The notes under the pieces were generated by a model that searched no databases, had not been told where the DNA came from, and was given only the letters and a program-made list of their open reading frames with translations. Made by a program: the position numbers and the translations under genes. DNA of 38,588 nucleotides from a virus, in IMG/VR virus record IMGVR_UViG_3300032278_004286, positions 1-38,588 of that record; one strand, 5' to 3'. The first letter of the stretch is position 1. Every line of letters starts with the position of its first letter. This document shows, piece by piece, positions 6,574 through 15,233 of this stretch.

Positions 6574-7826
6574 TCTGTCGAAAACACCAGCCAGAAGCCC
6601 AGCGCGAAGGGCTGCTGCGCCGTGTTCCACTCCGCCGCCGTGACGGTCGCGGTCGGATACTGCGGATAATCATAGACGAGGGTGGCGTAGTCGTTCCCGA
6701 CGCCGATGGACGGGCGCAGGTTGTCCGGGTTGTGGGTGCGCCAGTCAGCGGCCCCTGCCGTGCCGGTGACGATCAGCGGAAGGTCCAGCGCACCGCCGAC
6801 ATTCGTGACCCCGCCGAACCGCAGGGCGTTGGTCGGCAGAACACCCACGGTTGCGAGGTCCAGCAGCAGCGGTTCGGTGGACAGGACGCTGTTTTTCGTC
6901 AGCGAGGCCGTGACGGACCCCGCCGCGACGATCAGCGAGCCGATCTGGTAGACGATCCCCTCGCGGTCGCCGTAGGACCATGCGGCAGGCGTCGGCGTGC
7001 CCGGAGAGGCAAACTTGAACGCGGGCGTGAAGGACCACGTTGCCACCGACACCGCGTCCACGGTGTTGAGAATGTCCGCCATTGCCGCCGCAAGCCCGGC
7101 CTGCGTTGCCAGCGTGCCCGTCTCGTCCGGCAGGGTCAGCGTGCGGTTCGTGGAAATGCTCGCCGCCGACAGCGCCACCGTCGCGTCGTTCGACGTGTTC
7201 TTGAACGTCGGCGTGTCGCGGAAGTCGTCCAGCGTCTGCTCCACCGACCGCCCGTCCGGCATCTGGATCAGGTCCGGGTCCGTCGCCGAGTAGCTTTCGG
7301 ACGGCTCCCGCAGGATGGCCGTGATCTGCACCCCGTCCGGGGCCGAGGGGTAAATCTCGATGCCCTTGCCCGAGGGCGACGATCCCATCGTGACCAGCGC
7401 GTAATCCGTGGTCGGGCGCTGCCCCGCCGCCCCGCCGATCACGAGGTCGATCAGCTTTTCGGTGCCGGGGTCCAGCGACAGGGCGAACGGGCCGCTTGTG
7501 CCGTCTCCCGTGAACGTGTCGATCCCGGCCACGACGGTTGACCCGGTGGTGCGGGTCCAGGTCCGCGCGTCCCCGGTTGTCAGGTCCGTGCCGCTCGCGT
7601 CGTATTTGTAGGTCTGCCCTGCCACGATGATGGCGGTGGCGGTGCCGGTGCTGCCGACCTGTGCCGCGCCGGTCGTGGCGAAGGTCTTGACCAGCCCGAG
7701 GCTGTCGATGGTCGTCTGCGGTGCGGCCTGATAGAGCAGCCCGTCACGCCCGACGATGACCGCATCATCGGCGAGGATCGAGGATGCGACCGGCAGCTGG
7801 TTTTCGGTCTTGGACGGTTCAGCCAT
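6570..7826 (-). CDS. Tail fibre/tail structural protein
   Basis: 418 residues. The N-terminal half has a phage tail look: repeated Thr/Gly/Asp-rich beta segments, and NRTLTLPDETGTLAT near residues 225-240, a motif frequent in tail fibres. The last ~150 residues (from WSFTPAFKFASPGTPT) resemble the whole 159-residue protein encoded at 14754-15233: both start with FTP-F-FA-PGT and share a LLLD segment and a DYAT/TYAT-like motif. It sits between two other tail genes and is coupled to the esterase by ATGA. Probably attaches to or presents the esterase. Confidence 0.65.
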   Translation of the reverse strand: MAEPSKTENQLPVASSILADDAVIVGRDGLLYQAAPQTTIDSLGLVKTFATTGAAQVGSTGTATAIIVAGQTYKYDASGTDLTTGDARTWTRTTGSTVVAGIDTFTGDGTSGPFALSLDPGTEKLIDLVIGGAAGQRPTTDYALVTMGSSPSGKGIEIYPSAPDGVQITAILREPSESYSATDPDLIQMPDGRSVEQTLDDFRDTPTFKNTSNDATVALSAASISTNRTLTLPDETGTLATQAGLAAAMADILNTVDAVSVATWSFTPAFKFASPGTPTPAAWSYGDREGIVYQIGSLIVAAGSVTASLTKNSVLSTEPLLLDLATVGVLPTNALRFGGVTNVGGALDLPLIVTGTAGAADWRTHNPDNLRPSIGVGNDYATLVYDYPQYPTATVTAAEWNTAQQPFALGFWLVFSTE

Positions 7827-7835
7827 GATGCCCCC

Positions 7836-8831
7836 TCAGCGCAGCCAGAGCCGGACGCGCGTGTAGATCTCGTTCCCGCCCGCGCCGGCCGCGTAGGCTG
7901 CGGGAACCGTGTTCGTCGCCCATTGCTCGATCCGGTAGGCCTTGCCCGCGACCAGATCGCCGCCGCCCGTGCTGATGGACACGCCGCCGCCTGTGCCGCC
8001 CACGTTGTGCGAGATTGCTACCTGCGCCCCGTCCGTGACGTTCCAGAGCCGCGTGACGCCCGGATCGCGCATCGGGGCCTCCCATTCGCACCAGGCATTC
8101 TGTGTTGGCGTGAAGGCAAAGCCCGCGATGCTGACGATGTTCAGGTCGTCCCTGACTTCCGCGTTGATCTGCCGGGTGTTCCATGCCGACGCCGTGACCG
8201 TCATCGCGTTGGTGCCGGTCGATTTCTGTTCTTCCAGCACCGCCACCGGGCGGATGCCCCGTGCGCCGAGGCGGGACGAGATATAGGCCTTGGCCGATTG
8301 CTGCGACGGCGGGCGCGTGGCGCTGTCGGTCGCGAAGTCGTCCTCGTCCAGCACGTCCAGCGTTGCCAGCCCGCCGAGGCCCAACACCTCCCGCGCTGCC
8401 GCCGCGTCTTCCGCCTCGTTGAAGTCGCCCGACCATTCACTGGTCGCGTTCCACCGCGCCATGAGGCTTTCGATGGCATCCTGAACGTTGGTGTCCGTGA
8501 ACCCGGTGTAGGGGTCGAAACTCACGTCCGCCGCGCCGCTGGCCGAGGTCGATATCGTCGGCACCGGGTCGATGGGATAGCCCGGCAGGTCCACCCCGTC
8601 CGGGTCGGTGACGTTCACCTTCAACTGTGCGCCGCTGTGGTAGATCGGCGGGAAGAAGCCCGAACTGTCCGCCACGATGGGACTTGCGTGCGCGATCGTC
8701 TCCGCGAGGTCGGAATACACCGTCGCCAGCGTCAGCGTCCCCGTGAGATAGACATACATCAGCGCCCCGGATACGGGGTCGCCGTTCGCATCCACCGCTC
8801 GGAGCGGATGCGCATGAACATGCTCGACCAT
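7836..8831 (-). CDS. Tail fibre protein with receptor-type C-terminal domain
   Basis: 331 residues. The N-terminal ~95 residues (DANGDPVSGALMYVYLTGTL ... IYHSGAQLKVNVTDPDG) look like the virion-attachment/carbohydrate-binding-like module found at the start of tail spikes. A middle helical part contains AREVLGLGGLATLD, a common tail fibre motif. The C-terminal domain (WNTRQIN ... TRLWNVTDG) resembles TNF-like tail fibre ends. ATG at 8831 lies back to back with the plus-strand lipoprotein promoter. Confidence 0.65.
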   Translation of the reverse strand: MVEHVHAHPLRAVDANGDPVSGALMYVYLTGTLTLATVYSDLAETIAHASPIVADSSGFFPPIYHSGAQLKVNVTDPDGVDLPGYPIDPVPTISTSASGAADVSFDPYTGFTDTNVQDAIESLMARWNATSEWSGDFNEAEDAAAAREVLGLGGLATLDVLDEDDFATDSATRPPSQQSAKAYISSRLGARGIRPVAVLEEQKSTGTNAMTVTASAWNTRQINAEVRDDLNIVSIAGFAFTPTQNAWCEWEAPMRDPGVTRLWNVTDGAQVAISHNVGGTGGGVSISTGGGDLVAGKAYRIEQWATNTVPAAYAAGAGGNEIYTRVRLWLR

Positions 8832-8859
8832 TGCGGCCTCGTTTTTTCGTGACTAGATT
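8831..8859 (+). promoter_or_regulatory. Promoter of the plus-strand lipoprotein gene
   Basis: TTGCGG (8831-8836) and TAGATT (8854-8859) are separated by exactly 17 bases, with a T-run in the spacer. The expected transcription start is about 8866, which is the ATG itself, implying a leaderless mRNA. Read by eye; fair match only. Confidence 0.5.
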
Positions 8860-8865
8860 GTGAGG

Positions 8866-9099
8866 ATGCGAACGCTTGACCGATTCCTGCCCTGCGCTGC
8901 CGTGGTTGCCCTGCTCATGGGCTGCTCAGGCCCCATCAACGACGGGACTGTGGCGTCCAAACCCACCGGCTATCTCTGCCAGCTGTTGGGACCGGACTAC
9001 ATTTCGATGCCTTCCGAACAAGAAGCCATCTTCCGGGAATTGGAGCGCCGTGGCGCAGAATGCCTGCCATCCCGCAGGATTGTTGTTCAGGTGCAGTGA
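8866..9099 (+). CDS. Small lipoprotein, plus-strand moron candidate
   Basis: 77 residues: signal sequence MRTLDRFLPCAAVVALLMGC with lipobox LMGC (Cys20), then a ~57-residue mature part with Cys residues and a helix SEQEAIFRELERRGAEC. It reads opposite to the late operon that surrounds it and has its own promoter, the usual signature of a moron expressed from the prophage. Lipid-anchored phage proteins often block superinfection or alter the host envelope; that role is inference. No family recognised. Confidence 0.7.
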   Translation: MRTLDRFLPCAAVVALLMGCSGPINDGTVASKPTGYLCQLLGPDYISMPSEQEAIFRELERRGAECLPSRRIVVQVQ

Positions 9100-9107
9100 A
9101 TGCCGTG

Positions 9108-11657
9108 CTATTCGGCCGCAGCGGCCCCGATCAGATAGGGGACGATGCGAGGCAGAACCCTTTCGTCCAGCTTCGGGCTGTCCATCTGCGTCAACAGCGC
9201 CTTGAACAATTCCGGATCCTCGACCGCACGGGCAAGGATGGTGGATGCCTTGTCCGATACCAGCCGCCCGAGGATCTCTTTCGCCCGGCTGGACGCCATC
9301 TGAGCGGTTTGCAGACTGCCGCCGCTGCCGCCCCCCATTTCAGCGCCGTGCCGCGCCGCGACAACGCGAGCCATGAATTCGATCACCCGAGACGGCTTCG
9401 CGCCTGACAGAGTGCTGCCAACGTCCGCAGCCTGACCGCCCGTCACCTTCGCCATTTCGCGGGCAATGCGCTGCATCCTGCCCAACTCGGACGGGGTGAA
9501 GATCTGTTGCAGGCCGGCCCGCATCTTCGGATCGGCAAGCTGAGCCAACAGCCTGTCACCGGACAACGTGCCTGCCCCGTCCCGAATGCCGGCGGCGTTC
9601 GCGATCAGGTGGTCAGAAAAAGAAGCCTTAAGACCTGCCAGAGCCTTCCCAGACGGGTCGCGGCGGGCCTCGTTTGCAAGCCTGCGGGCCGCCTGCGCGG
9701 GGCTTTTCGCCCCGAGGATCGCCTGTATCTCCCGCCCATCTATAACCGCTTGACCGGCAGACCGCTTGCCCGCCAGTGCCTCAAGGCGGCTTGAAATCCT
9801 TTTGGCAAAGCGGTCGGCATTCTCCCGCGCAAGGACCGATGCGTCGATCTCGCTCCTGAGTTCGGGATACATGGACAAGAGCGGCTTGTTGTCACGAATG
9901 AACTTTCGGGCAGAGGCTTGCGTGAACTCACCGCTTGCGGAAACGGCCGCCTGCGTGAACTGGTCCCTGATATAGTCCTGTATCGGTCCGCTTGCACGCC
10001 CTTCCGTCGCCGTCTCGATCTGACGCGCTCCGACAGCCCCTTCCACGCCCCTGCGCCCTACGGTGCGCTTGAGCGACAATTCCGGGTCAATCGACGTGTC
10101 GCCGTCGATTGTGCGCTTGAGAATGCGCCCTACGGCTCCCCTGTCGAAGGTTTCGTGCAGAGCCGATGAAAACGCCCGCGCCTCATTGATTGCGCGACCG
10201 ATTTGCGTGTCGGCGTCCACCGCACCCAGATCTTCAAGGATTGCGTCGGCAATCTCGTTCGCTACGCGGGCAAGGTTCTTGTTCTGATCGTTCCCCGCCA
10301 TTGCGGCACGGGCCACCCGGCGAAGCTCGGAATAAAGCCCGTGCATGTCGTTCACGGTCGCCTGATCGCCATAAACTCCTTCGGAGGTCAGAACCTCCCC
10401 GGCCCGTTGAGGCATGTCGCCCCGCTGCGCGTAGGGCAGGCTTTCACTGAGGCGCTGAACGGCGGCCTTCGTGTTGGCGGTGTTGACCTGCGCCCCACGC
10501 GGGACCGCTGCCCACAGGGCCTTTTCCTCGTCCACTGCCCGTTCCAGCGCGTAGTCGATCTCACGTCTGACTTGCAGGCTGTTTTCCGCCTCGTCCGTGA
10601 CAGGGCCGGCCCGCCGGATATTGCCGTCCGCCCGTCGAATTGCCTCGTCCGCCCGCCCCTGGAGGCGATTGGCAAATTCGGTGCGGCGCTGCTGGAAGAA
10701 CGCCTGCGCGTCCTCGGTCCTGCCGCCCATGTCCTGCACCGCCTGCCGGCCTGCGTCCTGCGAAGCCTGACGGCGGGCGTCCAGCCGGGACCGCAGCGCG
10801 GCGTCCTGCTCGCCCGCGAGGCGTTCCAGCCCCAGCATGTTCGGATCCTGCGTCTGCTGCGCCGGGGTCAGCCCGAATTCGTTATCCGTCTCGATCCCCC
10901 GCGCCAGCTCGGCCGCGCGATCCTCGCCGCCCGCCAGAGATTGCAGGCGCTTCCGGGCAACCTCTCGGCCCCCCGCTTCCGTGTAGGGGGCCACCGTCCG
11001 CTTGACTGCCGCAGCCGCGCGTCGGCCACCGACAACAGAGGGGAGATAGCGGGGCGCGGCCGTGGCCGCAGGAACGGCAATGCCGCCCGCCAGGATGCCG
11101 GCGGTGTCCTGCGCCCATTCGGGCGCTCCCTGCTCCGCAGCGGCCTGCTGTGCGCCCTGAGAGGCTGCACCGGCCGCAACCTCGGCCCCGGTGCCTCCGA
11201 TGGACGCAAGGGCGCGATAGGCATCTGTCGCAAGCCGGCCGACCATGCCGGGAGCCTGCCGCAGCGCCGCGATACCGCCCGCAGCCGGGATCAGCGAACC
11301 AGCCGCCTCCCCTGCGCCTCGGGCCATGGCCTGACCGACGTTCCGGGGGTCGCCCTGCGCAACCTCGATGCCGCCCGCCTGCATGGCATCCTGTAGCCCC
11401 TGACGGGCGCTGCCGGTGCCTCCCGGGAACGGGTTGAGGGCGTGCGGCTGGTCGAAGGGGTTCAGCAGGTCCACCAACCCGCCCGCCGCATCGGCGATGC
11501 CCCGGTTTACCTGAGACATGACGGGGTGTTTCGGGCCGGCCGAAATCTTCATCTGCGAGGCGATTTCCTCCACCGTGCGCTCCTGCTCTGCAGGCGACAG
11601 GGTGAGGAAGTCATCGGAAACCCGGACCTTGCGGCCCTCGATGTTGAGCGTCGTCAT
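9108..11657 (-). CDS. Large DNA-ejection/internal virion protein
   Basis: 849 residues, helical and rich in Ala, Arg, Gln and Glu. The N-terminus TLNIEGRKVRVSDDFLTLSP followed by AEQERTVEEIA is a short module seen at the start of several podoviral ejection proteins (from memory). A Gly/Ala-rich hydrophobic stretch (about 100-210) could insert into membrane. ATG at 11657 overlaps the upstream stop as ATGA. It is the last of four inner-body genes, the position of P22 gp16/T7 gp16-type proteins. It likely leaves the capsid to help form the DNA channel. Confidence 0.65.
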   Translation of the reverse strand: MTTLNIEGRKVRVSDDFLTLSPAEQERTVEEIASQMKISAGPKHPVMSQVNRGIADAAGGLVDLLNPFDQPHALNPFPGGTGSARQGLQDAMQAGGIEVAQGDPRNVGQAMARGAGEAAGSLIPAAGGIAALRQAPGMVGRLATDAYRALASIGGTGAEVAAGAASQGAQQAAAEQGAPEWAQDTAGILAGGIAVPAATAAPRYLPSVVGGRRAAAAVKRTVAPYTEAGGREVARKRLQSLAGGEDRAAELARGIETDNEFGLTPAQQTQDPNMLGLERLAGEQDAALRSRLDARRQASQDAGRQAVQDMGGRTEDAQAFFQQRRTEFANRLQGRADEAIRRADGNIRRAGPVTDEAENSLQVRREIDYALERAVDEEKALWAAVPRGAQVNTANTKAAVQRLSESLPYAQRGDMPQRAGEVLTSEGVYGDQATVNDMHGLYSELRRVARAAMAGNDQNKNLARVANEIADAILEDLGAVDADTQIGRAINEARAFSSALHETFDRGAVGRILKRTIDGDTSIDPELSLKRTVGRRGVEGAVGARQIETATEGRASGPIQDYIRDQFTQAAVSASGEFTQASARKFIRDNKPLLSMYPELRSEIDASVLARENADRFAKRISSRLEALAGKRSAGQAVIDGREIQAILGAKSPAQAARRLANEARRDPSGKALAGLKASFSDHLIANAAGIRDGAGTLSGDRLLAQLADPKMRAGLQQIFTPSELGRMQRIAREMAKVTGGQAADVGSTLSGAKPSRVIEFMARVVAARHGAEMGGGSGGSLQTAQMASSRAKEILGRLVSDKASTILARAVEDPELFKALLTQMDSPKLDERVLPRIVPYLIGAAAAE

Positions 11658-12916
11658 TCCTCGATGCTCCACGACACGCCGCTGGACGTTTTTTTCGTCT
11701 CGCCCGATCCGAACCGGGCCAAGGCACCATCCACACGGTCAACCGCAGCCCTGAGGCCTTCCAGCCGCGCCTCCGTCTTTTCGCGCTGACCGGGCGACAT
11801 GCGTCGGGAGAGCTGCTTTTCCGCCAACTCGACTTCCTGCTGGAAATTCCGCCGCAGCGCCCGCATTCGAGACTGTGCGCCCTGCGCACCCTGCCGCAGG
11901 CTCCCGGCTTCCGGCGTCAGCTTGCGGATCTCCTGCATCAGCCAGGACGGCGGTTGCCGATCATAGGCGTCTGCTATGCTGTTCAACAGGCTTTCCCGCA
12001 GGATGCCGAAATCGGCCTGCGTCTCCTGCACGTCCGGGAACGGAACGCCCGCACCCGTCACGTCACCCACCCGGTTCGCAACGCCCTTGGTGAAGCCCTC
12101 GACGCCGAACGCATCTTCGGCATTGCCGCCCTGAGGGGCCGTGACAGGGGCCGAAGGCGCGGCCTCCGGGGCAACCTGCTGCTGCCCTGCCATGTCCACC
12201 CGCCAGACCGGCGCTCCGTTGCTCAGATCGATGACGATGGTTTCCCGCGTCGTCGGGTCCGTGACCGTCCTGTAGACGCCTTCCTTGATCTTGATGCCCA
12301 CGTCGCGGGGGATGCCGATGCTTTCCAGCCGGGCCAGCTCCCGCTCGGCCTCGTTGTCGCCGCCGGGAAATTTCTGCCCCTTCAGGATATCCGCCACCGA
12401 CATGAAGCGGTTGGCGATGGCCTGCCGGTTCTCGAACTGCCCGACCAGATCCGGCGCGACCGAACCGACGTAGGCGTCCCATTCCTCCGGGGTCCGCGCC
12501 GCGAGGCCCATCCTGACGCCCTGTTCGACCTTCTGCGCCTCGGCCTCGCGTTCTGCCGCCGACAGGCTGGCCGCGTGCTGTTCGACGGCCCGCCGCTCCT
12601 GCGCCGACAGGATATCAAGACGCTTGTCGGCCCGCGTGTTTTCCTGCCGCTGAATGTCCATTGTCTGGCGTGTGGAATCCATCGACAGACGGCCCTTCTG
12701 GATGTCCTGCACGGCGAACGGGTCAACCTGCGCCAGCATCGCCAGCGCGTTCTGTTCACCTGCCGCAATTCCCGCGCCGTGCTGCCGATAGAGGTCGGCC
12801 AGCGCGTTCTCCCGCTGAACCGCGTTCGCCATCGCAGCCGCCCGCGTGCCACCGGCCAGCGCGTTCACCACGTCCGGCCCCTGTCCGGCCAGGATTATGC
12901 GGGGGTCGTAGGCCAT
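11654..12916 (-). CDS. DNA-ejection/internal virion protein
   Basis: 420 residues, mostly helical, with a Gln/Glu/Arg-rich coiled-coil-like region at about 70-130 (TMDIQRQENTRADKRLDILS onward) and a Pro/Ala linker (about 255-275) before a helical C-terminus. ATG at 12916 shares a base with the upstream stop (TAATG); the longer open frame upstream shadows the transglycosylase gene. Its place between the transglycosylase and the 849-residue protein matches the P22 gp20/T7 gp15 slot. Assignment is by context. Confidence 0.6.
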   Translation of the reverse strand: MAYDPRIILAGQGPDVVNALAGGTRAAAMANAVQRENALADLYRQHGAGIAAGEQNALAMLAQVDPFAVQDIQKGRLSMDSTRQTMDIQRQENTRADKRLDILSAQERRAVEQHAASLSAAEREAEAQKVEQGVRMGLAARTPEEWDAYVGSVAPDLVGQFENRQAIANRFMSVADILKGQKFPGGDNEAERELARLESIGIPRDVGIKIKEGVYRTVTDPTTRETIVIDLSNGAPVWRVDMAGQQQVAPEAAPSAPVTAPQGGNAEDAFGVEGFTKGVANRVGDVTGAGVPFPDVQETQADFGILRESLLNSIADAYDRQPPSWLMQEIRKLTPEAGSLRQGAQGAQSRMRALRRNFQQEVELAEKQLSRRMSPGQREKTEARLEGLRAAVDRVDGALARFGSGETKKTSSGVSWSIEE

Positions 12917-13512
12917 TACACGCGCCTCATGAATGCTTCGGGGTCGAGATAGTTCGCCTGCGGGCGGAACTGCTCCAGCACCGCCAGCGCGTTCAACGTC
13001 GGGTCCGGTTGCTGCATCGGAGCCGCCAGCGCGTTCGTCATGCTGCCCTGCCCCATGTCGAGCGGGGCGGCGGAATAGCCCGCCAGCAGCGCCTCGGCCT
13101 TCTGCCGGTGCCCGGCCATCTGGTGGTTCACCTTGTCCGCGACCGTGCCCGGTGCGCCGCCGTTGTTGGCGTCTGACGCGCCGTAGCGGCCCGGTGCGCC
13201 CGCGTTGACGATGCTGTAGGCGTCGAGCATCCCCATCCCCGGACGCCAGCCGTTCTCGCTGAAATACCGCGCCACCGCGCCTTCCGGGCCGAGCTGCGAA
13301 CCCAGCGGATCGTTCCAATCAACGCCGTATTGCCGGGCCTGCGGCTCACCGAACTGGATCAGGCCGCGATGCTGGCCCCATTGCGTCGTCGGGCCGCGCT
13401 TCGTCGGGTCGAACGTGCCTGCCGTCTCGTAGGAAATGATCGTGGCAAGGTCGAGCGGATCCATCCCGAGGGCGGATGCGGTCTCGTAAATGCCGGACGC
13501 GAGGGCGTTCAT
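12916..13512 (-). CDS. Virion-associated transglycosylase-like protein
   Basis: 198 residues. The N-terminal ~140 residues have a lysozyme-like/soluble transglycosylase pattern: an early helix, then IISYETAGTFDP with a likely catalytic Glu29, GLIQFGEPQARQYG as the GxxQ-type substrate segment, and a later NGWRPGMGMLDAYSIVN stretch. It would open the peptidoglycan locally during DNA entry. ATG at 13512 overlaps the previous stop as TGATG, preferred over the GTG three bases earlier. The C-terminal 50 residues are a flexible tail rich in Ala, Pro and Gln. Confidence 0.7.
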   Translation of the reverse strand: MNALASGIYETASALGMDPLDLATIISYETAGTFDPTKRGPTTQWGQHRGLIQFGEPQARQYGVDWNDPLGSQLGPEGAVARYFSENGWRPGMGMLDAYSIVNAGAPGRYGASDANNGGAPGTVADKVNHQMAGHRQKAEALLAGYSAAPLDMGQGSMTNALAAPMQQPDPTLNALAVLEQFRPQANYLDPEAFMRRV

Positions 13513-14357
13513 CACCAGATCCCCGTGCCCGGCATGGACTGCTGGTTCCGGTTCAGCATCGAATTGAACTGCATCCCGCCGATGATGTTGGTCAGGCCGT
13601 TGTTCCAGGCATTCCCGGCCCCGATAGCGCCCGCAGACTGCGCGTTGCCGATCCCTGCCAGCGCGTTGCCCACGCCGTTGGCGTAGACATTGCCCGCGTT
13701 CGCCTGCTGGCCTGCTGCCGCCTGCCCGGAGGATGCCAGGCTGCCCAGACCGCGAATATGGTCCTGATAGTGCCCGGTCGCGTAATCCTGATTGTAGCGG
13801 ATCGCCTGTTTCAGCGCGTTGCCGCTGAAATACCGGCCTTGCGCAGCATTCGCGCCGTCCAGAACATTCATGCCCTCTTGCAGGCGGAAATCATATCCGG
13901 GGGTCTTGGTATAGCCGCCATATTCCGTGCCGCCGGTCTTGTTCGCGTTCGCCCACTGCTCGGCCGCGTCCATCGTGTCGAAGGTCTGCCCGCCGACGCG
14001 GTAGGTATCCGCTGCCGGAGTGCCGGGAACCCAATGCTCCCCCGCTTCGCCGCCGCGCCACTCCCACCGGCCCGGTGTCGCCTGCCCCTTGATCGTCTCG
14101 ATTGCCGGGGCCGTGCCGCCGACCGTTGGGCGCGGACCGATGCCGTATTCGTAGGCGAGGGCGTTGAATGCTTCGCGCCCGGTATCGTAGAACGGGCGAA
14201 ACAGGGCGGACTGCTCGTCGTAAATCCGTTCGCGCAGCTCGATTTCGCGGTTCGCCGCGTTTTCCTGCGCTTTCGCGCCCTTCTTCGCTGCGGATGCCTG
14301 CATGGCACTTCCCGCAACGGATGCGCCGACCAGCGCGGCGGTTGTTCCAATCGCCAT
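13512..14357 (-). CDS. P22 gp7-like DNA transfer protein
   Basis: 281 residues. The N-terminal hydrophobic Gly/Ala segment followed by SAAKKGAKAQENAANREIEL is typical of P22 gp7-type DNA transfer proteins. The remainder is Gly/Asn/Gln/Ala-rich with repeats near the C-terminus (NAGNVYANGVGNALAGIGNA). First of the four inner-body genes; coupled to its neighbours by TGATG junctions. Likely ejected into the cell envelope with the DNA. Confidence 0.7.
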   Translation of the reverse strand: MAIGTTAALVGASVAGSAMQASAAKKGAKAQENAANREIELRERIYDEQSALFRPFYDTGREAFNALAYEYGIGPRPTVGGTAPAIETIKGQATPGRWEWRGGEAGEHWVPGTPAADTYRVGGQTFDTMDAAEQWANANKTGGTEYGGYTKTPGYDFRLQEGMNVLDGANAAQGRYFSGNALKQAIRYNQDYATGHYQDHIRGLGSLASSGQAAAGQQANAGNVYANGVGNALAGIGNAQSAGAIGAGNAWNNGLTNIIGGMQFNSMLNRNQQSMPGTGIW

Positions 14358-14761
14358 CAGATCACCTTCGTGTAGCTGATTTCACAGGGCGCGTAGCCCT
14401 TGCGTTTCAAGAGCCGGTCGGCCCGGTCCAGCGCCGCCAGCGAGGTCATTCGCACTTCCTGCGCACCCGCCGCGATTGCCCATTCCTCGAACCCGCGCAG
14501 AAGCCGCAAACCGCTTCCACCGGCCCACCAGAACAACTCCACCGCCATGACCCACTTCGGATCGCAGTATGCAGGGCTGAGAAGCCCACCCACGCACCCG
14601 TCAGCCTCGATCAGGACACAGGCGCTGTCGGAAGCGATGAGGCCGTTCAGAAGCTGCCCTATGGCCTCCGGGTCGTAGCCGCATGGCATGGTCGATGCCC
14701 GATGAAAGGCCCGCCCCATTTCGACCAGCGCGGGAATGTCTGCCGCCTCTGCCCTACGCAA
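14357..14761 (-). CDS. GNAT-fold acetyltransferase-like protein
   Basis: 134 residues with a GNAT layout: start RRAEAADIPALVEMG, central ACVLIEADGCVGGLL, and a C-terminal ALDRADRLLKRKGYAP-C segment. A clear Q/RxxGxA acetyl-CoA loop is not obvious (GSGLRLLRGFEEWA is the candidate), so activity is uncertain. The frame starts with TTG at 14761, overlapping the upstream gene end by 8 bases. Similar proteins often sit among podoviral structural genes. Confidence 0.65.
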   Translation of the reverse strand: MRRAEAADIPALVEMGRAFHRASTMPCGYDPEAIGQLLNGLIASDSACVLIEADGCVGGLLSPAYCDPKWVMAVELFWWAGGSGLRLLRGFEEWAIAAGAQEVRMTSLAALDRADRLLKRKGYAPCEISYTKVI

Positions 14762-15233
14762 CGCGGAAACCGCCCCGCATCCAGAAGGTCATGCCCCCGG
14801 TTTCGAAATTGTCTATCGTCACCGTCTGCTGCGCGTAGGACTGAGACGTGTAGTGCATCGTCGCATAGGTCGTGCCGGGGTCGATCCGGAACACCGTGTC
14901 GATAGGATCCTGCCCGCCGACCGCCGCAAGGTCGATCTGCGCAGGGTCCAGCAGCAGCGTCCCCCAGCCCATCCGGCCCGAGGGCGTCACGCCGATCCCC
15001 GACAGGTCCAGTCGGAAGGCCCCTGCCCCCGTGCCCTTCGTCAGCGAGGTCGTCACCACGTAGACGCTGAAATCCACCAGCTTGCCGGTCCTGATCCAGT
15101 CGCCCGACTGCGAGGAGTAGGCGAACGACGACGTGCCCGGCGTGGCGAAGGTGAACGACGGCGTGAACGTGCCTTCTGTCTGGGTGACAAGGTTTGCCCC
15201 CAGGTGCGTCGGCTGCGCCTTGAAGTCCGTCAC
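14754..15233 (-). CDS. Small tail/fibre protein, paralogous to the 418-aa tail protein end
   Basis: 159 residues, beta-rich. From FTPSFTFATPGTSSFAYSSQ onward it parallels the C-terminal ~150 residues of the protein at 6570-7826, pointing to a shared domain. The start is GTG at 15233, overlapping the upstream TGA as GTGA; an in-frame extension upstream only shadows the neighbour. Probably a fibre tip or accessory module. Confidence 0.6.
   Translation of the reverse strand: MTDFKAQPTHLGANLVTQTEGTFTPSFTFATPGTSSFAYSSQSGDWIRTGKLVDFSVYVVTTSLTKGTGAGAFRLDLSGIGVTPSGRMGWGTLLLDPAQIDLAAVGGQDPIDTVFRIDPGTTYATMHYTSQSYAQQTVTIDNFETGGMTFWMRGGFRVA

Noticed and set aside
5101-6669. Plus-strand frame of 522 codons opposite the esterase
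   Set aside because: Shadow composition; the minus strand holds a full esterase with catalytic motifs.
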